Assembly (NCBI RefSeq): GCF_028769735.1
Contig: NC_088171.1
Location: forward strand, 82,574,716-82,638,715
Length of the DNA stretch: 64,000 nucleotides
Reading direction: 5' to 3'
Source of the DNA: Zonotrichia leucophrys gambelii
Taxonomy: Eukaryota; Chordata; Aves; Passeriformes; Passerellidae
Part shown: positions 48,143 through 59,645 of the stretch, piece after piece
How the letters are laid out: every line of letters begins with the position of its first letter
How positions within the stretch are numbered: the first letter of the stretch is position 1
Translations under genes and position numbers: made by a program
Notes under the pieces: model-generated
Seen by the model: only the letters and a program-made list of their open reading frames with translations
Told to the model about the DNA's origin: nothing
The model's database searches: none

Positions 48143-49211
48143 TGTACTGGGTTTGTGTGACCAGGTTTTGATAGCAGGGGACTACAAGGGTGGTATCTGT
48201 AAGAAGCAGCCTGAAGCTTCCCCCATGTCCAACAGACAGTGCCAGCCAGCTCCAGGACAGACCTGCCCTGGCCAAGCCAGTTGTTGATGGTGGGAGCACC
48301 TCTGGGATAACATAAATAAGAGGGAGAAACAGCACCTGTGCAACTGCAGAGAGAGGAGCAGAAAGGTATGAGAGAAACATCCCTGGAAACACTAAAACCA
48401 GTGGGGAAGAAGGGGTGCTCCAGATTCCCCTGCAGCCCATGGTGCAGATCATAGTGAGGCGATTGTCCCCCTGCAGCCCATGGAGGCCCATGGTGGAGAA
48501 ATCCACCTGCAGCCCATGAAGGGCACTCCAGACCACGGGGATACCTGAGAGAGGCTGTTGCCCCACAGGAAGGCCATGCTGGAGCAGGCTCCTGGCAGGA
48601 ACCTGTAGACTCATGGAGAGAGGTATCCGTGCTGGAGCAGGTTTGCTGGCAGGAGTTGTAACCCTGCAGGGGACCCACAGTGGAGATTCCTTTTCCTGAG
48701 AGACTGCACCCCATGGAAAGAGACCCATGCTGGAGAAGCTAATGAAGAATTGTAGTCCATGGGAAGGACTCACGTTGGAAAAGTTCATGGAGGGATCCCA
48801 CACTAGAGCAGGGGAAGAGTGGGAGAAGTTCCCCCCTGAAGAGGAAAGAATGGCAGAGAGAACATGTGATGAGCTGACCACAGCCCTCATTTCCCTGCAC
48901 CTCTGAGGGGTACGAGGGAGAGAAAATCAGAATGAAGTTTGAGAAGAAGGGCAGGGTGAAGGGAACGTGTTTTTAAGATCTGGATTTATTTTTCATTACC
49001 TACTCCAATTTGACTGGCAAAAAATTCAATTAATTTCCCCAAGCTGAGTTAGTTTTGCCCATGACAGCAACTGATAAGAGAGCTCTCCCTGCTCTTATCT
49101 CAACACACAAACATTTTGTTTTATTTGCTCTCCCCTGCCCAGCTAAGGAAGGGAGCAGCAGATTGGCTTTGGTGGGCATCTGGCATCCAGGCAGACTCCA
49201 CCAAGCACACA
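48143..49211 (+). mobile_element. solo ERVL-type LTR (~1.07 kb), inserted in CR1
   Basis: It begins TGTACTGGGTTTGTGTGACC and ends 'caccaagcacaca', with TG...CA inverted termini. Inside are 'agcctgaagcttcccccatg', 'cacctctgggataacataaa' with a TATA-like ATAAATA (48,312-48,318), repeated 'cctgcagcccatgg' and 'gctggagcagg' units, 'ttaatttccccaagctgagt' and 'gggcatctggcatccaggca'. I recognise this as a common avian ERVL-type LTR. The expected 5-bp duplication is not clean (TGCCC before, TCCCA after), so the junction has probably mutated or lost bases. The 264- and 210-codon minus-strand frames are artefacts of its repetitive G/C-rich units. Confidence 0.9.
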
Positions 49212-49630
49212 TCCCAACATGGACAGGCTAGTTAAGTACACAGGGAAGTGTACTGAAAACTGGCTGAACTGGCAAGGTTCAGAAGGGTTGTGATCAGGAC
49301 CATGAAGTTTTACTGGAGGCCATTCATTAGCAGCATGCCCCAGGCATTGCTAATGGGTCCAATCCTGTTTAGCAATGACGTGAGTAATGGGACAGACTAG
49401 CTCATAGAAAAAAACAAACCTGTGAAGAGTGGCCAATACACCAGGTGGCTGTTTGTGCTGCCATACAAAAGGACTTTGAGAGGCTGGAGAAATCAGTGAG
49501 GAGGAACCTCATGCATTTTAAGAGAGGGAATTGAAAGCTCTGTACATGGTGAGAAATAACCTTATGAACCAATACATGCTGGGAGACAGTTGACTAGAGA
49601 ACAGCTTTGCAGAGAAGCCTTTTTTAAGTA
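49212..49630 (+). mobile_element. CR1 LINE, plus strand, right part (RT-coding)
   Basis: It continues the CR1 broken at 48,142: 'catggacaggctag', 'gaaaactggctgaactggca', 'gaagttttactggaggccat', 'atgggtccaatcctgttta', 'ggctggagaaatcagtgag' and 'aggaacctcatgca' follow ORF2 from the fingers/palm through the region after the catalytic motif. About 20-25 bases of CR1 seem missing at the LTR junction. Stops and frameshifts are present. Confidence 0.85.
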
Positions 49631-49649
49631 ACTCCATAAATTTCAGATC

Positions 49650-49815
49650 CTTGGTAGAGCAGCAACACGGTGGGATGCAAGCAGTTAAGGAAATTCTTGG
49701 TGTGTGTCAAAGATAATTTATTCATTAAAACACTTGTGGCAAACAAGGGTGATGCACAGTTGGATCTGATATTCACTGACAAAGTGCTGCTGACTGAAAC
49801 AAATGTTTTACTGAC
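49650..49815 (+). mobile_element. CR1 endonuclease-domain fragment, out of canonical order
   Basis: The plus-strand frame here contains 'LRKFLVCVKDNLFIKTLV', then 'LDLIFTDKVLL'. These match the C-terminal part of the CR1 APE-type endonuclease, where 'RRFLE..DN', then 'LLDLL.TNKE', are typical. In CR1 ORF2 this domain precedes RT, but here it follows RT sequence on the same strand. It is therefore either a second CR1 copy or an internally rearranged one. Confidence 0.7.
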
Positions 49816-50131
49816 AGTTGACACAAGTTCTGAAGAAGAGGTCAAGAAGATAGAGCCAGGCTTTTCATGGTGTTGTATGCCAGGAGGCCCAGAAGTAAAG
49901 GGCAGGAGTTAGAATGAAAGATATTCAAAATAGCTAAAAGGAGAACTTTATTTACCACAAAGACAGTCATGTAGCAGAAGGAGTTGCCCAAGCTTTTGCA
50001 ATTTCCATCTTTGGAGATCTTTAAGGTCAAACTGGAAAAAAACAGAGCTGACCTTTCTTTGAACTGGGGGTTCAACTAGATGACTATCTGAGTTACCTTC
50101 CAGGATGAATTTTCCTATAGTCCTAGAATCT
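49816..50131 (+). mobile_element. CR1 LINE 3' UTR and terminus, plus strand
   Basis: 'gaagatagagccaggctttt', 'gcaatttccatctttggaga', 'actgggggttcaactagatg' and 'gttaccttccaggatg' follow the CR1 sense 3' UTR, ending in a decayed octamer tail near 'tcctagaatctcat'. It may belong to the same copy as the adjacent endonuclease fragment or to the RT-bearing copy. Confidence 0.82.
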
Positions 50132-52284
50132 CATTTTGCTATTCTTTTTTCAACAAGATCTTTCCTTTCAGAACTAAGAGTAAAACTTCAGATTATTTTA
50201 AACTGCTATTTTAAATTAATATCCATTATATAAATCACCCATCCAAGCCCTCTGTATTTCACAGATACCTCATTAGTCATTTTTCCCCACGGTATGAAGT
50301 TGAAAATGTATCACTATTTTTTTCTGTAAGTCAGTTCTAAGTCATGCTAATTGATTTAAATAGCTTTAAAAGTATTAAAGAAAACAGTTGCTATCCGTGC
50401 TGACCTTGCAGCACGCATCATCTTTTAGATATTCTGTTCTGTTACATTTTTGAAGAACTAGTCAAACATTATGCAAATAACCTTGTGTTTCTGATTATTT
50501 AAAAACTCTCAGCTTTGAACTTGTTTTCCTGCTCTGCTTCAATTAGAGCATGTTGAAGAGATTACTTCATCTCAGAATTTTGTTCTCAGCTGTACATGGT
50601 AAATTTCAAACTTTAGACTGAACCTACACAATCTGTTTTTGAGCTGTTCAGCTAAGACATTGACTGTTGCATTTGCTCCTCAAAGGTATAAAAAAAGTGT
50701 TTTGGACTACTCCTGGTATTGATCATTATTTTAAATGCAGACCAAATAGCTTTATTCTACTGATAATGTTTCAGATGTCTTTAGAAAGGTCTTAAAAGAA
50801 GTGAAAGGATGTACTTGAAAACCTGGGCTCTCTACTACCTTCTGTCACATTAGCAAGGTTCAGAAGTAATATCAGGAATTATGGAAAACTTGAATTGCAA
50901 AACTTTACTTTGCAAACTTCTTTCTTGAAATAGGATTCATTATAGTTTAATCCAAAATTCACACACAGTATTAAAATATAGATGTGTTGGGATTTGGGGC
51001 TTTTCTTTATTTGCATTTTTGTTTTGATTTGGTTTCATCTTTTTTTCTTTGTTGGTTTTTGGCTTTAGTTTTGATTGTGATGGTGCTGGGATTTGTTTGA
51101 GGGGGTCTTTTTTAGTTTTTACTTATTTGTTTCTAATAGAGGCCATGGCATTTGAAATTGAAACAAGTCTTAATGAATGTCTGCTGCTCTGCTTTGCCCC
51201 AGTTAGATTTAGAGTCACTACCAGGTAAAATTAAAAGAATCAAGGGAAGCTGTTAGAAAGGGGTGCACAGTGAGAAGACCTGAGGTGAGAAGAGTAAGGA
51301 TGATCATAATTTGGGATATTCTCAAGAGAGTTCAGTGAGAAGAAAAGGTGTCTGTTTCTCGAGAGAGTGCAGAAAAGGCGCAGCACTTGCTCCCACTCCT
51401 GAAGCTTAGAAGCTTTTTTAAAATGTTGTCTTAGCTAGTGAAGGCAGCCACAGTGATCTGCCAAAAATGGGGGGGAAATGGTGTTCCCTGTGAAAGTGTT
51501 GTAGTAAGGTTGGATGTATGACATGACCTTTGTAAGATACACTCTGTAAACATCTGAAGTGGATTTATAAATTTCAGCAATTTCAGGTTTAGTAGCAAAT
51601 GCTGCTAATTATTTGAGCTGGGGATCTAGAAACTGAGCAAGGCTATTTGCTGAACATATGCCTCTAAGATATGCCAGCAGAATATTTAACTGTCATGACC
51701 AGTTTTGTTGCCTGAGCAGAAAACAAACATGAAAGGGCAGCCTAAGGCACAGTTGGAAGATCTCTTTAATTACTGTTGTTGGCAGAATTTATTTCCAGAA
51801 ATGTTATCACAGAACTGGAAACAAAAATGTCTCCTGGCACCACAAGAGCTTTTTCAGATATCACTCTCAAATGTGACACTTCTGAAAAAGTTGGAGGAAA
51901 GAAGAGATAATATTGTGCCCATCGACTTTTGACAAAATGCTATAACCCTAGAAATACTCATTTTAAGAGAATTTCCTTATCATCAGCACTTACAGTAGAG
52001 AGACAATCCTGAATCCCTCAAGACCTCTGCTAGGGGGTCCCCTGTGCCCCTACCAAGGCACAGTCACATTGCTTCAGCTTCTTCTGATTTGTTATGCTTC
52101 TGATTTCTGCTCTTGGACATGGAGAGAGTGCCTAAGGCTCCTCAGCAGTAACCCAGTTAGCTTCTGTAGTGCATAGAAAAGATTTGAGTGAGTCCCTTTC
52201 AGACTCAAACCAGGACCAGACATAGCCAGGGTCAGGTAAAGGTATCGGGTAAGATCTAGAGTTTAAAGAAAAGCATCTCTGAAA
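50132..52284. other. unique non-coding sequence
   Basis: T/G-rich simple stretches at 50,990-51,125. No exon or transposon recognised. Confidence 0.5.
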
Positions 52285-52543
52285 AGGGAGGGAGGGAGGG
52301 GAGGGAGGGAGGGAGGGAGGAGGGGAAGGGAGGAAGGGAGGAAGGAAGGAAGGAAGGAAGGAAGGAAGGAAGGAAGGAAGGAAGGAAGGAAGGAAGGAAG
52401 GAAGGAAGGAAGGAAGGAAGGAAGGAAGGAAGGAAGGAAGGAAGGAAGGAAGGAAGAGGAGAGGAAGGAAGGAAGGAAGGAAGGAAGGAAGGAAGGAAGG
52501 AAGGAAGGAAGGAAGGAAGGAAGGAAGGAAGGAAGGAAGGAAG
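52285..52543 (+). repeat. (GGGA)n/(GGAA)n microsatellite, 259 bp
   Basis: It starts with GGGA-type units to about 52,335, then nearly pure GGAA units to 52,543, with one interruption near 52,453-52,463. It is pure purine on this strand, so triplex (H-DNA) formation is possible, and each GGAA is an ETS core site. The minus-strand 173- and 131-codon frames of repeated Pro-Ser-Phe-Leu are translations of this array and not proteins. Confidence 0.97.
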
Positions 52544-53954
52544 ACCCTGGGGTCCCACTGTAAGACAGCAGCTTCTTGCTGTACCAAAAACTGATTCCAG
52601 ATCTCCTGCTGCATCAAGTAATGACTGCAATGAAAGATGGCTCCAGAGCACACTTCAGACTGCAGTGGAGAGCCTTTATATTGTTTTTATGTTGTTTCAA
52701 ATTCTGTTCCAAAAGACTTTCAGAGTATCAAAGCCATTTATATGTCTCGTTTTGAGTGTGGTCCAATTATTCATAATTAAAATTAATATAACTAACAAAA
52801 GAGAAGATAGAGTATCTCTGATATTAATGTAAAAGCAAACTTATGAGCAGTCTACCTTAGGACACGTTCCCAGATTTAAATAATTTGAATAGTTCTTGTC
52901 AATGTTATGGCCTTATTATCTTTGATCAATACTGTGGTTTGTTCCAGTCTACGTGTTATGTTCTGACGCCATGAATCACTGATGTCTAGTACAAAATTAC
53001 AGTCATATTAGCTCCCCTGCACTATAATTCTCCAAATGTGGAACAGAATAAAACACCTCTTTAGAAGAACAATGTGAAACCTGCTGGCTTTGCCAACCCA
53101 AGAGACTGACAGTGCTGCAGCAAGACATAACAGCCACACACCATGCTCAGAAAAAAAAGTCATAGCAGTGTACAGAGTACTGCAGGCAGAGACACCTTTG
53201 CAAATTATAAACTGCTACTTGCTTCTTTTTTTTTTTTCTGCCAGTGTAGAAGAAAAAAAGGTGTAGAAGAAGAAGGTGTAGAAGGAAAAAATCTGAATAG
53301 TAGCAAGACCCACCTTTATCACAGGGCTTGGAGAGAGCTTTCCTATGAGTCTTAAAGGACTCATGCTTACAGGCATCTAATCTGCAGAGACAAATGAAGA
53401 GAAAGAGAGATAGCAGCAAATTTGACAGGATCTTACCACTAATTTGCTTATATTGGTGTTCTGCTTTTCTTGCTCTCCTCTACTACGGAGATTTGTAGAA
53501 CTGAAATATTTAAGTACCTTTATATCTAAAAGCATCTGAGCTAATATGTGTCTTAAATGCAGAAGGTGCTGCAAGTAATCAGTTTTTATCTCAAAATGTA
53601 AATATTGGAATTCACCTTGCTTAGCATTGTGGAAAAGCAAATGTTGTCATTTTTCTATACAGCTATCTAAACATTGTTTTACCTCAATAATTCACATCAT
53701 TACTTCCTGCTGAAGAAAATTCCACACATTCATCCACAGCATGTGAAATACTTCCTTTTTTTTTTTTTTCTGAAGTCAGCAGTCATCATTGCCACAACAT
53801 GCTCCCTCTTCTACTCCTTTTCAGTCTTTCTTTTCAGGTTGCAACACATTTTGCTGTTTAATCCTCATGTACTCTTGCAGTCCCACGCCTTTTCTCAGAA
53901 AATCCAGCAATTTGTCCTGTTGTTTTCTGATTATTTAGCACTTTGTGGTGTAAC
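52544..53954. other. unique non-coding sequence
   Basis: Several T runs (53,226-53,238 and 53,758-53,770). A small GTAGAAGAAG-type purine repeat lies at 53,246-53,290. No exon recognised. Confidence 0.5.
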
Positions 53955-54245
53955 TGAGATCATAGGATAATAGAAGCATTTAGACTCAAAGGAACCCTGA
54001 AATACTTCTGAGTCAAGCACAGTTCCAGACTTTCTTCAAAACTAATTCAGGTTACTCCAGGTCTTGTCCACACAAGTTTCGAACATCTCCAAGGATGCCA
54101 ATTCTACAGCCTCCCCAAATGATGTATTTCAGTGATTCAATGCTCATGTGCTGAAGAATTTCTTCCTTACATCTATTCAGAATTCTCTTTTTAAGTGCTG
54201 CTTCTTCCCTTGGCTCTGTTGTGCATGTGAAAATTCATGCCCCCT
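53955..54245 (-). mobile_element. old CR1 LINE fragment, minus strand
   Basis: 'tcataggataatagaagcat', 'actcaaaggaaccctgaaat', 'tccaggtcttgtccacacaa' and 'gctgaagaatttcttcctta' match the antisense of a CR1 3' end, including part of the terminal octamers. Confidence 0.8.
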
Positions 54246-57200
54246 GTTTTCTCTAATAACCCTTTGGGTGATACAAGACTGGATCATTCATGCAGGGTGA
54301 AAACAAATATAGAAAAATATATACTCTTGAAATATCTGGAAAATAGGAGTCCCTATTAGTGTCACTAATTCTGATTTCACAGGTAAGAGTTGTTCTAATA
54401 GTGATATTTTTGCTTAGGGAAAAATAAAATGTAATGCAAACAATTATTAAAATAACTCCTACTTCTTCTTCTTCATTAAAATCTCTTGTCTCCCTGTACC
54501 TGTTATCTTTCTAGAGGTTTTGCAAATCTCTGAGTGAGTCACTCATTTAGAATCATTGTTGCATCAAAGTCTACCACATAGGAAGCTGGAAAAATTACCC
54601 CTCCTGTTTTGCATTATGTATTTTCTTAAGGGGATAAAATAATTTGCAACATATATTTATATGCACAGTATTACACTATCCAAATGTCTGAACAAAATCT
54701 ATCATAAAAATGTATGAGCTTGTCCAAACAAAAAGGCATCCAGCTTCTTTAAAGAAATTATACCCCACATTCCCAGCCTGACATTTGTTTCCAGAAAGCT
54801 TCATGAATGTTTGGATACTAGAGGTTTGCTTTTTAGGACTAGTTAATTGCTGAACTACTCTGCAGAACACTTGACCACCATCTGATCTCAGAAGAAAAGT
54901 ACAAAATTTCCATAATTTCAATGGAGACATGATATAGTCTTCTGACCCTGGTGTAGGAGTCCTCAACCCGGCTGAACTTGGTTCAGGTAGGAATTTGTAG
55001 AACAAGACACATGACTTCAGGGAACTCAAGTTCACCTTGATAAACTCTAGGATGAGTTTATCTAAGAGTTTTTACCTCCTTGATTTATTTCTCCTCTTTA
55101 TTGACAAGGAAGTCAAAGAGAGGCTAAATTCCTGAGAAAATTTCCTTTTTTCCTGGTTAATCTGAAAGCACAGTCTGAATAGAAAAGACATAGAAAATCA
55201 GATAAGCTCAGAGATGCCAATATATTGTATCATCCAATCTCTTCGATGATGAGAGCTCAATGTGAGAACAACCTACCACCAAATCAAAAATCTCTCCCTA
55301 GTAGGGGAAAAACAGAGAAACTAGGCAAAAAATAGAGAGACAGGGAGAGAGAAAGTTTCTTTAAGTGATAATTCCGTCTCGCTGGGCTTTTTTTTTTTTT
55401 CTGTTTGTTTTATCTAGTAGGCTGAGAAATGTAGTATTCTCTCCAGATGAGAAGGTGAAGATAGTCTTCACTGGAATTGAAAGAGGTATTTAATGAACTC
55501 CACTAAAGATATCCCTGGAAACAGAACAAAGGATTGCAATGAAATGTCTGACTTGCTTTGTATTCACAGGAGTTCAACATAATAGTAAAACTTAATGTTC
55601 TACTAGTACAAAATCAGGTTATACATGCTGAAAGGTCTTTCTAAGCGACAGGAAGACTAAAACAAATGGGCAGGGAGTGCAGCAAAACTGTTTTGGGCCT
55701 ATTTTGGTTTTTTAATTATTTAAAGAGCTGTACACAATGCTAAGCTTAGATGCAAATGCTGAAATGCTTTCTCCATGAAGTATGATGCAACCTCCCCATA
55801 ATGTCTTTGAGCTATTCCTCTTTAGTATGCGAAAAGATGCAAAGTGTCACGGGGGAGTGGCATGACAACACATATGTTTCTCACCATTCCTTCACCATAC
55901 AGTTTAACAACTCCATATTACAGGAGGCACTCTACCCCTCAAAGCCTTAAATGACATGCCCCATCCAAGTTCTTAATGTAAACAGTATGAACTATTTTTA
56001 TGTTTCATAAAGGAACTGCTAACTCCCCTCCTCCTCACTCAGCTGCACACTTGCTGTGCTCCTGGAGGGAGCAGCATTCTTTCTGAATCTCAGTAGGAAA
56101 GGCACAGTAGCAAATGGTGTAACAAAACTGCTCTAATAATAATTTTAAAAAATTAAAAAACCACAGCAGAAATAGGAAGAGAAATACAAGTTAGTAAGTA
56201 AACCTCATGCTTTTTCAGACAGGGCCATGGCATGATCCTACCTGTGGAAAGGTTCATTCCCACCCAGCACCATGTCTCCTTATACCTAGTGTAGCAAACA
56301 AAACTATTCTTCCGGGTTTGATATTTGTTTCTCCAAAATGCTCTTTCTTTCTGCCCACCAGAGCATGCCTCAGTACATCTGCCCTCCACTGCTCTATCCT
56401 TGGGGTTCTGCAGCAGTCACTCATGCAAACTTATGGATATGCTAAGTCAAAGACCCAGTTTGGCTGTCAGGGCTTGATGAAGATCATTGTCTCTTGAACA
56501 TAATGCCTTCCCTAAGCCTAAAAATGCAACAATATTTCTTGTTTTCATCCCTTGGGGAGCTAAGACAGAAAAAGGTACACAAGAGAAAAAAAACAGAAGT
56601 GGAAAAAAAAGACTGTGATGAGATGACAGCCAGTGGCAAATAGTGTGTCTTCCCACTCTGGAAAGTCTTATGGTGCCTACAACGCTGAAGTTTTATCATT
56701 CCTCTGCTGTCAACAAACATCTGTGAAATCAGGGCTGATTTAAGCAGGAGATAACAGCAGCTGTTGGTGTTTGTCTTTCTGTTATCTTTAGTGATACACA
56801 GGTGTGCAAGAGACCTGCTTGTGATGGGCTCTGAGACTGTTCCTTCTCTGATGGGATCTGTGCACTTTAAAAAGAGATGGAAGGCTTACAAATGTCACAC
56901 AAAGGAAGTACTAGAATCACACACAAAGTTCAGAAGCACGAACATTTATATTCAGTGCAAAAAACCTCTTCTCTTCAATATCCAATTCAGCACACTAGAT
57001 GTATTTGCCTGGTGGATGAAACAGAGCAGTGTAACAGAGACTGTAGAACTGCCAGAGTTTGAAGGCATGGTGTCATCAAGGCATGGGGCTGTGTGAGACC
57101 CCAATGGTCCTGATTAAGGAAATTAAGTGCTGATCAGTGGGCTTAGTCTTGCCTCTTCAGTGTTGATGTAAGGATACTTGTGAAATTAGCAAATTAAGTT

Positions 57201-57885
57201 ACCTGGAAGTAATTACTCTTTTATGTTCCTCTATTCTCTGATTCCTTGACTGAGGCTCTATTGCCTGGTTTAAATTTATTTTTCTGATTTGTGGTTGTAC
57301 CAAGTACTTGCAGCTTTAAATGAAATGAATTGTACAATGTCTCTGACTCTGTGAGAATTTCCTTCCCCTCAGGGGTACTGTGAAGATACAATAGCAATGT
57401 ATTATGCACATTCATAATATTGTGATACATTTAGGACAATAGTATATGAATAAAAAATATTTGGGTTTTTATCAGAGAGAATGGTACATAGTAAATGAGG
57501 TACCATTGAAAAATAAGGAGAAAATCAGATCATGAAGGCAATGGCTTAAATTATATCCGGCTAGGCTGCACACTGAAAGATGGAGGATGACAGTGGGATG
57601 CATCTAAAGAAGTTCTAAGGCTCATGGTGAACTCAGAGAAAGCTTCATGGGCCAAAATCTCATTTTCTTCTGTTTTTGAAATGTTGTTGACAGTCCTTGA
57701 AAGCTCCAAGATGTGTCAGACCACTGAGGAACCACACCAGTGGGCTCCATCCACACATTCTGCTCATGAGTCCCGGTCCTGTAAGGCCCATCCTGCGCTG
57801 CTGGTCCCTGTCAGTCTGCTCTGCACTCAGGTTCACCTCTCCGTAGCCATTTCAGGGCACACCTGTGATAGAAGAGGGATAAAAT
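54246..57885. other. unique non-coding sequence
   Basis: Frames of up to 119 codons (54,676-55,035 minus; 56,764-57,096 plus) lack recognisable domains or splice-bounded structure. A T run lies at 55,389-55,401. No transposon recognised. Confidence 0.5.
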
Positions 57886-58400
57886 TGTAGTATAGAGATG
57901 AAATGTTTCTAAAATTATGGGATATTCAGGGGAGTTGTAAAGAAGGGTTGGGCCTGGTAGGCCCTGGGAAAATGTTAGGGTAGTCCCTGGGAAATGTTGA
58001 GCTTTACTGGATCATGCAAAACTGCATCTGTATAATCATTTAATGACTATGATAAATTATATGACTCTTATATGATAAATTATATGACTGTTAAACAGGA
58101 TGATTGTTCAGTAATTGGATATGATTATTGTTTAATCATAACAGGAATCATGAGGAACGATGTTTGGGGGGTTTGATGGAGATTACAAGAATCCATGCTT
58201 GGATGAGATCAATGTATACAATAGAAAAATAGAAGTTTAATGATTAATTAGTAGTTATATAATGATAAGGGTATAGAAACGTGTTCATACCAAACCCATC
58301 TCAGAGTCAGATTTGGATCTATACCCCTGACACCCAGAGCTCTTCAATAAATGCACCTGCATACATTCATTCTGTGATTATGTGTTTCTGAACACTAACA
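57886..58400 (+). mobile_element. solo LTR of a passerine endogenous retrovirus, plus strand
   Basis: It begins TGTAGTATAGAGATGAAATG and ends 'gaacactaaca', giving short inverted termini. 'gggatattcaggggagttgt', 'gggtagtccctgggaaatgt', 'attgtttaatcataacagg', 'atccatgcttggatgagatc' and 'ttaatgattaattagtag' are in the order I know from a passerine LTR family. AATAAA is at 58,346-58,351, just after 'ctcttc'. An internal 23-bp tandem duplication is at 58,048-58,089. I find no matching target duplication. No viral interior is attached. Confidence 0.78.
58048..58089 (+). repeat. 23-bp-period tandem duplication inside the LTR
   Basis: TATGATAAATTATATGACT occurs at 58,048-58,066 and 58,071-58,089. 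I remember no such duplication in the family, so it may be specific to this copy. Confidence 0.85.
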
Positions 58401-59461
58401 CACAGACTTGTCTTGTCACCTGCCTCAAAACTGCTGGGCTGGATCTGACAAGAAGTAGCATTGGCCTACATTCATGGGTAACTCCTTGTATTGCCTCAAA
58501 TGTGGTCCTGAATTTTGCTTGAAATTTCAAGTCTGAGGAAAACAGAGTCCTCTTGGGGACTGGGAAAGATCTGAGAATGAAAACTACATTGGGTCTCAAA
58601 AATTATTTGTGCTTAAGACCTCTTTGTATCACAGTACCCTTTATTGAACTGGAGGGAAAAATACTCCTCCTTGAGAGATGCATCAGTCACATCAAATCTT
58701 AATGGAGTCAAGAAATTCCAGACTAGATTTCTGAAGATAGAAATAAGTATCTCCTCAGAGTAGGGGGTAATTTACTTTTGTGGCTTTGAAGATTTTGCAC
58801 ATTATCTGAAAATGTGCTATATGAAACTGGAGTGCTCTTCAGGCACAGGAAAGGCTCTGATCCAAACTTTAATATTAATCAATCCTGGTGTTTGTGTCTA
58901 AATCCAACAGAATCTAATTAGTGAAAATTAATAGGCTGGGTTCTGATTTTCTAAAATTTTTATGGCCACTTACTCTTTGTCATTTGTCATGATTCACAAC
59001 AGCTGCAAGCCTAGTCAACAGGCAGCTCTGAATGTGTATTTCAGCCAGCACAGAATGTGTATTTCTATGACAGGGAACTTTGTTCTTATCAGATAATTTG
59101 AAAAGTGGACTATTAATAATTTATTTCTCCTTGCAGAAACTTGTCTGGGACAAGAACACAAGGTAAAAGAGACAGCTTCCATAGCCCACAAACAAAAACA
59201 TTTTGTTATTTAAATCTTTTATTTTTAGGGAAAGGTAACAATAGTCAAAAGATCATAAATTTTTCTAAGAGAAAACAGTTTGTTTCTATGGATCCCATGA
59301 AGGCAACTGTCATGGACATGACAGTCCAAAGAATATTTTAATGTAAACAGAATTTTGACACAGGACTAACCTTTATGTTGTTTCACATCTCAGAAAGATC
59401 CATCTTTAAGGATGGATATTTCCCAGGAATATGGTTCCACCTTCCCTGCCATTCCCTAAGA
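58401..59461. other. unique non-coding sequence
   Basis: Nothing recognised. Confidence 0.5.
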
Positions 59462-59645
59462 TAAAAGAAGACCGCAGTGAGGTTTCCCCCTCACTCTCCA
59501 AACTTCTTTACTCCAGAATTTTGAACTCAGCTCCCTCAGCCTCTCCACACACAGGACATGCTCCTGCCTCCTCACCTCCTTCTCTTCCCCAGTGAGAGCT
59601 CAGCTCAGCAGGCAATGACAATACACAGCGGCTGCATGTCTCTCT
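59462..59645 (-). mobile_element. old CR1 LINE fragment, minus strand
   Basis: 'gaagaccgcagtgaggtttc', 'cccctcactctccaaacttc', 'actcagctccctcagcctct' and 'cacaggacatgctcc' match CR1 3' UTR/ORF2-end sequence read antisense. The terminal octamers are absent. Confidence 0.7.

Noticed and set aside
48096..48890. 264- and 210-codon open frames on the minus strand
   Set aside because: They lie antisense inside a recognisable solo LTR whose repeated G/C-rich units lack stops in these frames. There is no homology-like domain and no start context of note.
52132..52653. 173- and 131-codon minus-strand frames rich in Pro-Ser-Phe-Leu
   Set aside because: Direct translation of the GGAA microsatellite in different frames. 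Not a protein.
54676..55035. 119-codon minus-strand frame
   Set aside because: No recognised domain or neighbouring exon. Length is within chance for a 64 kb six-frame search.
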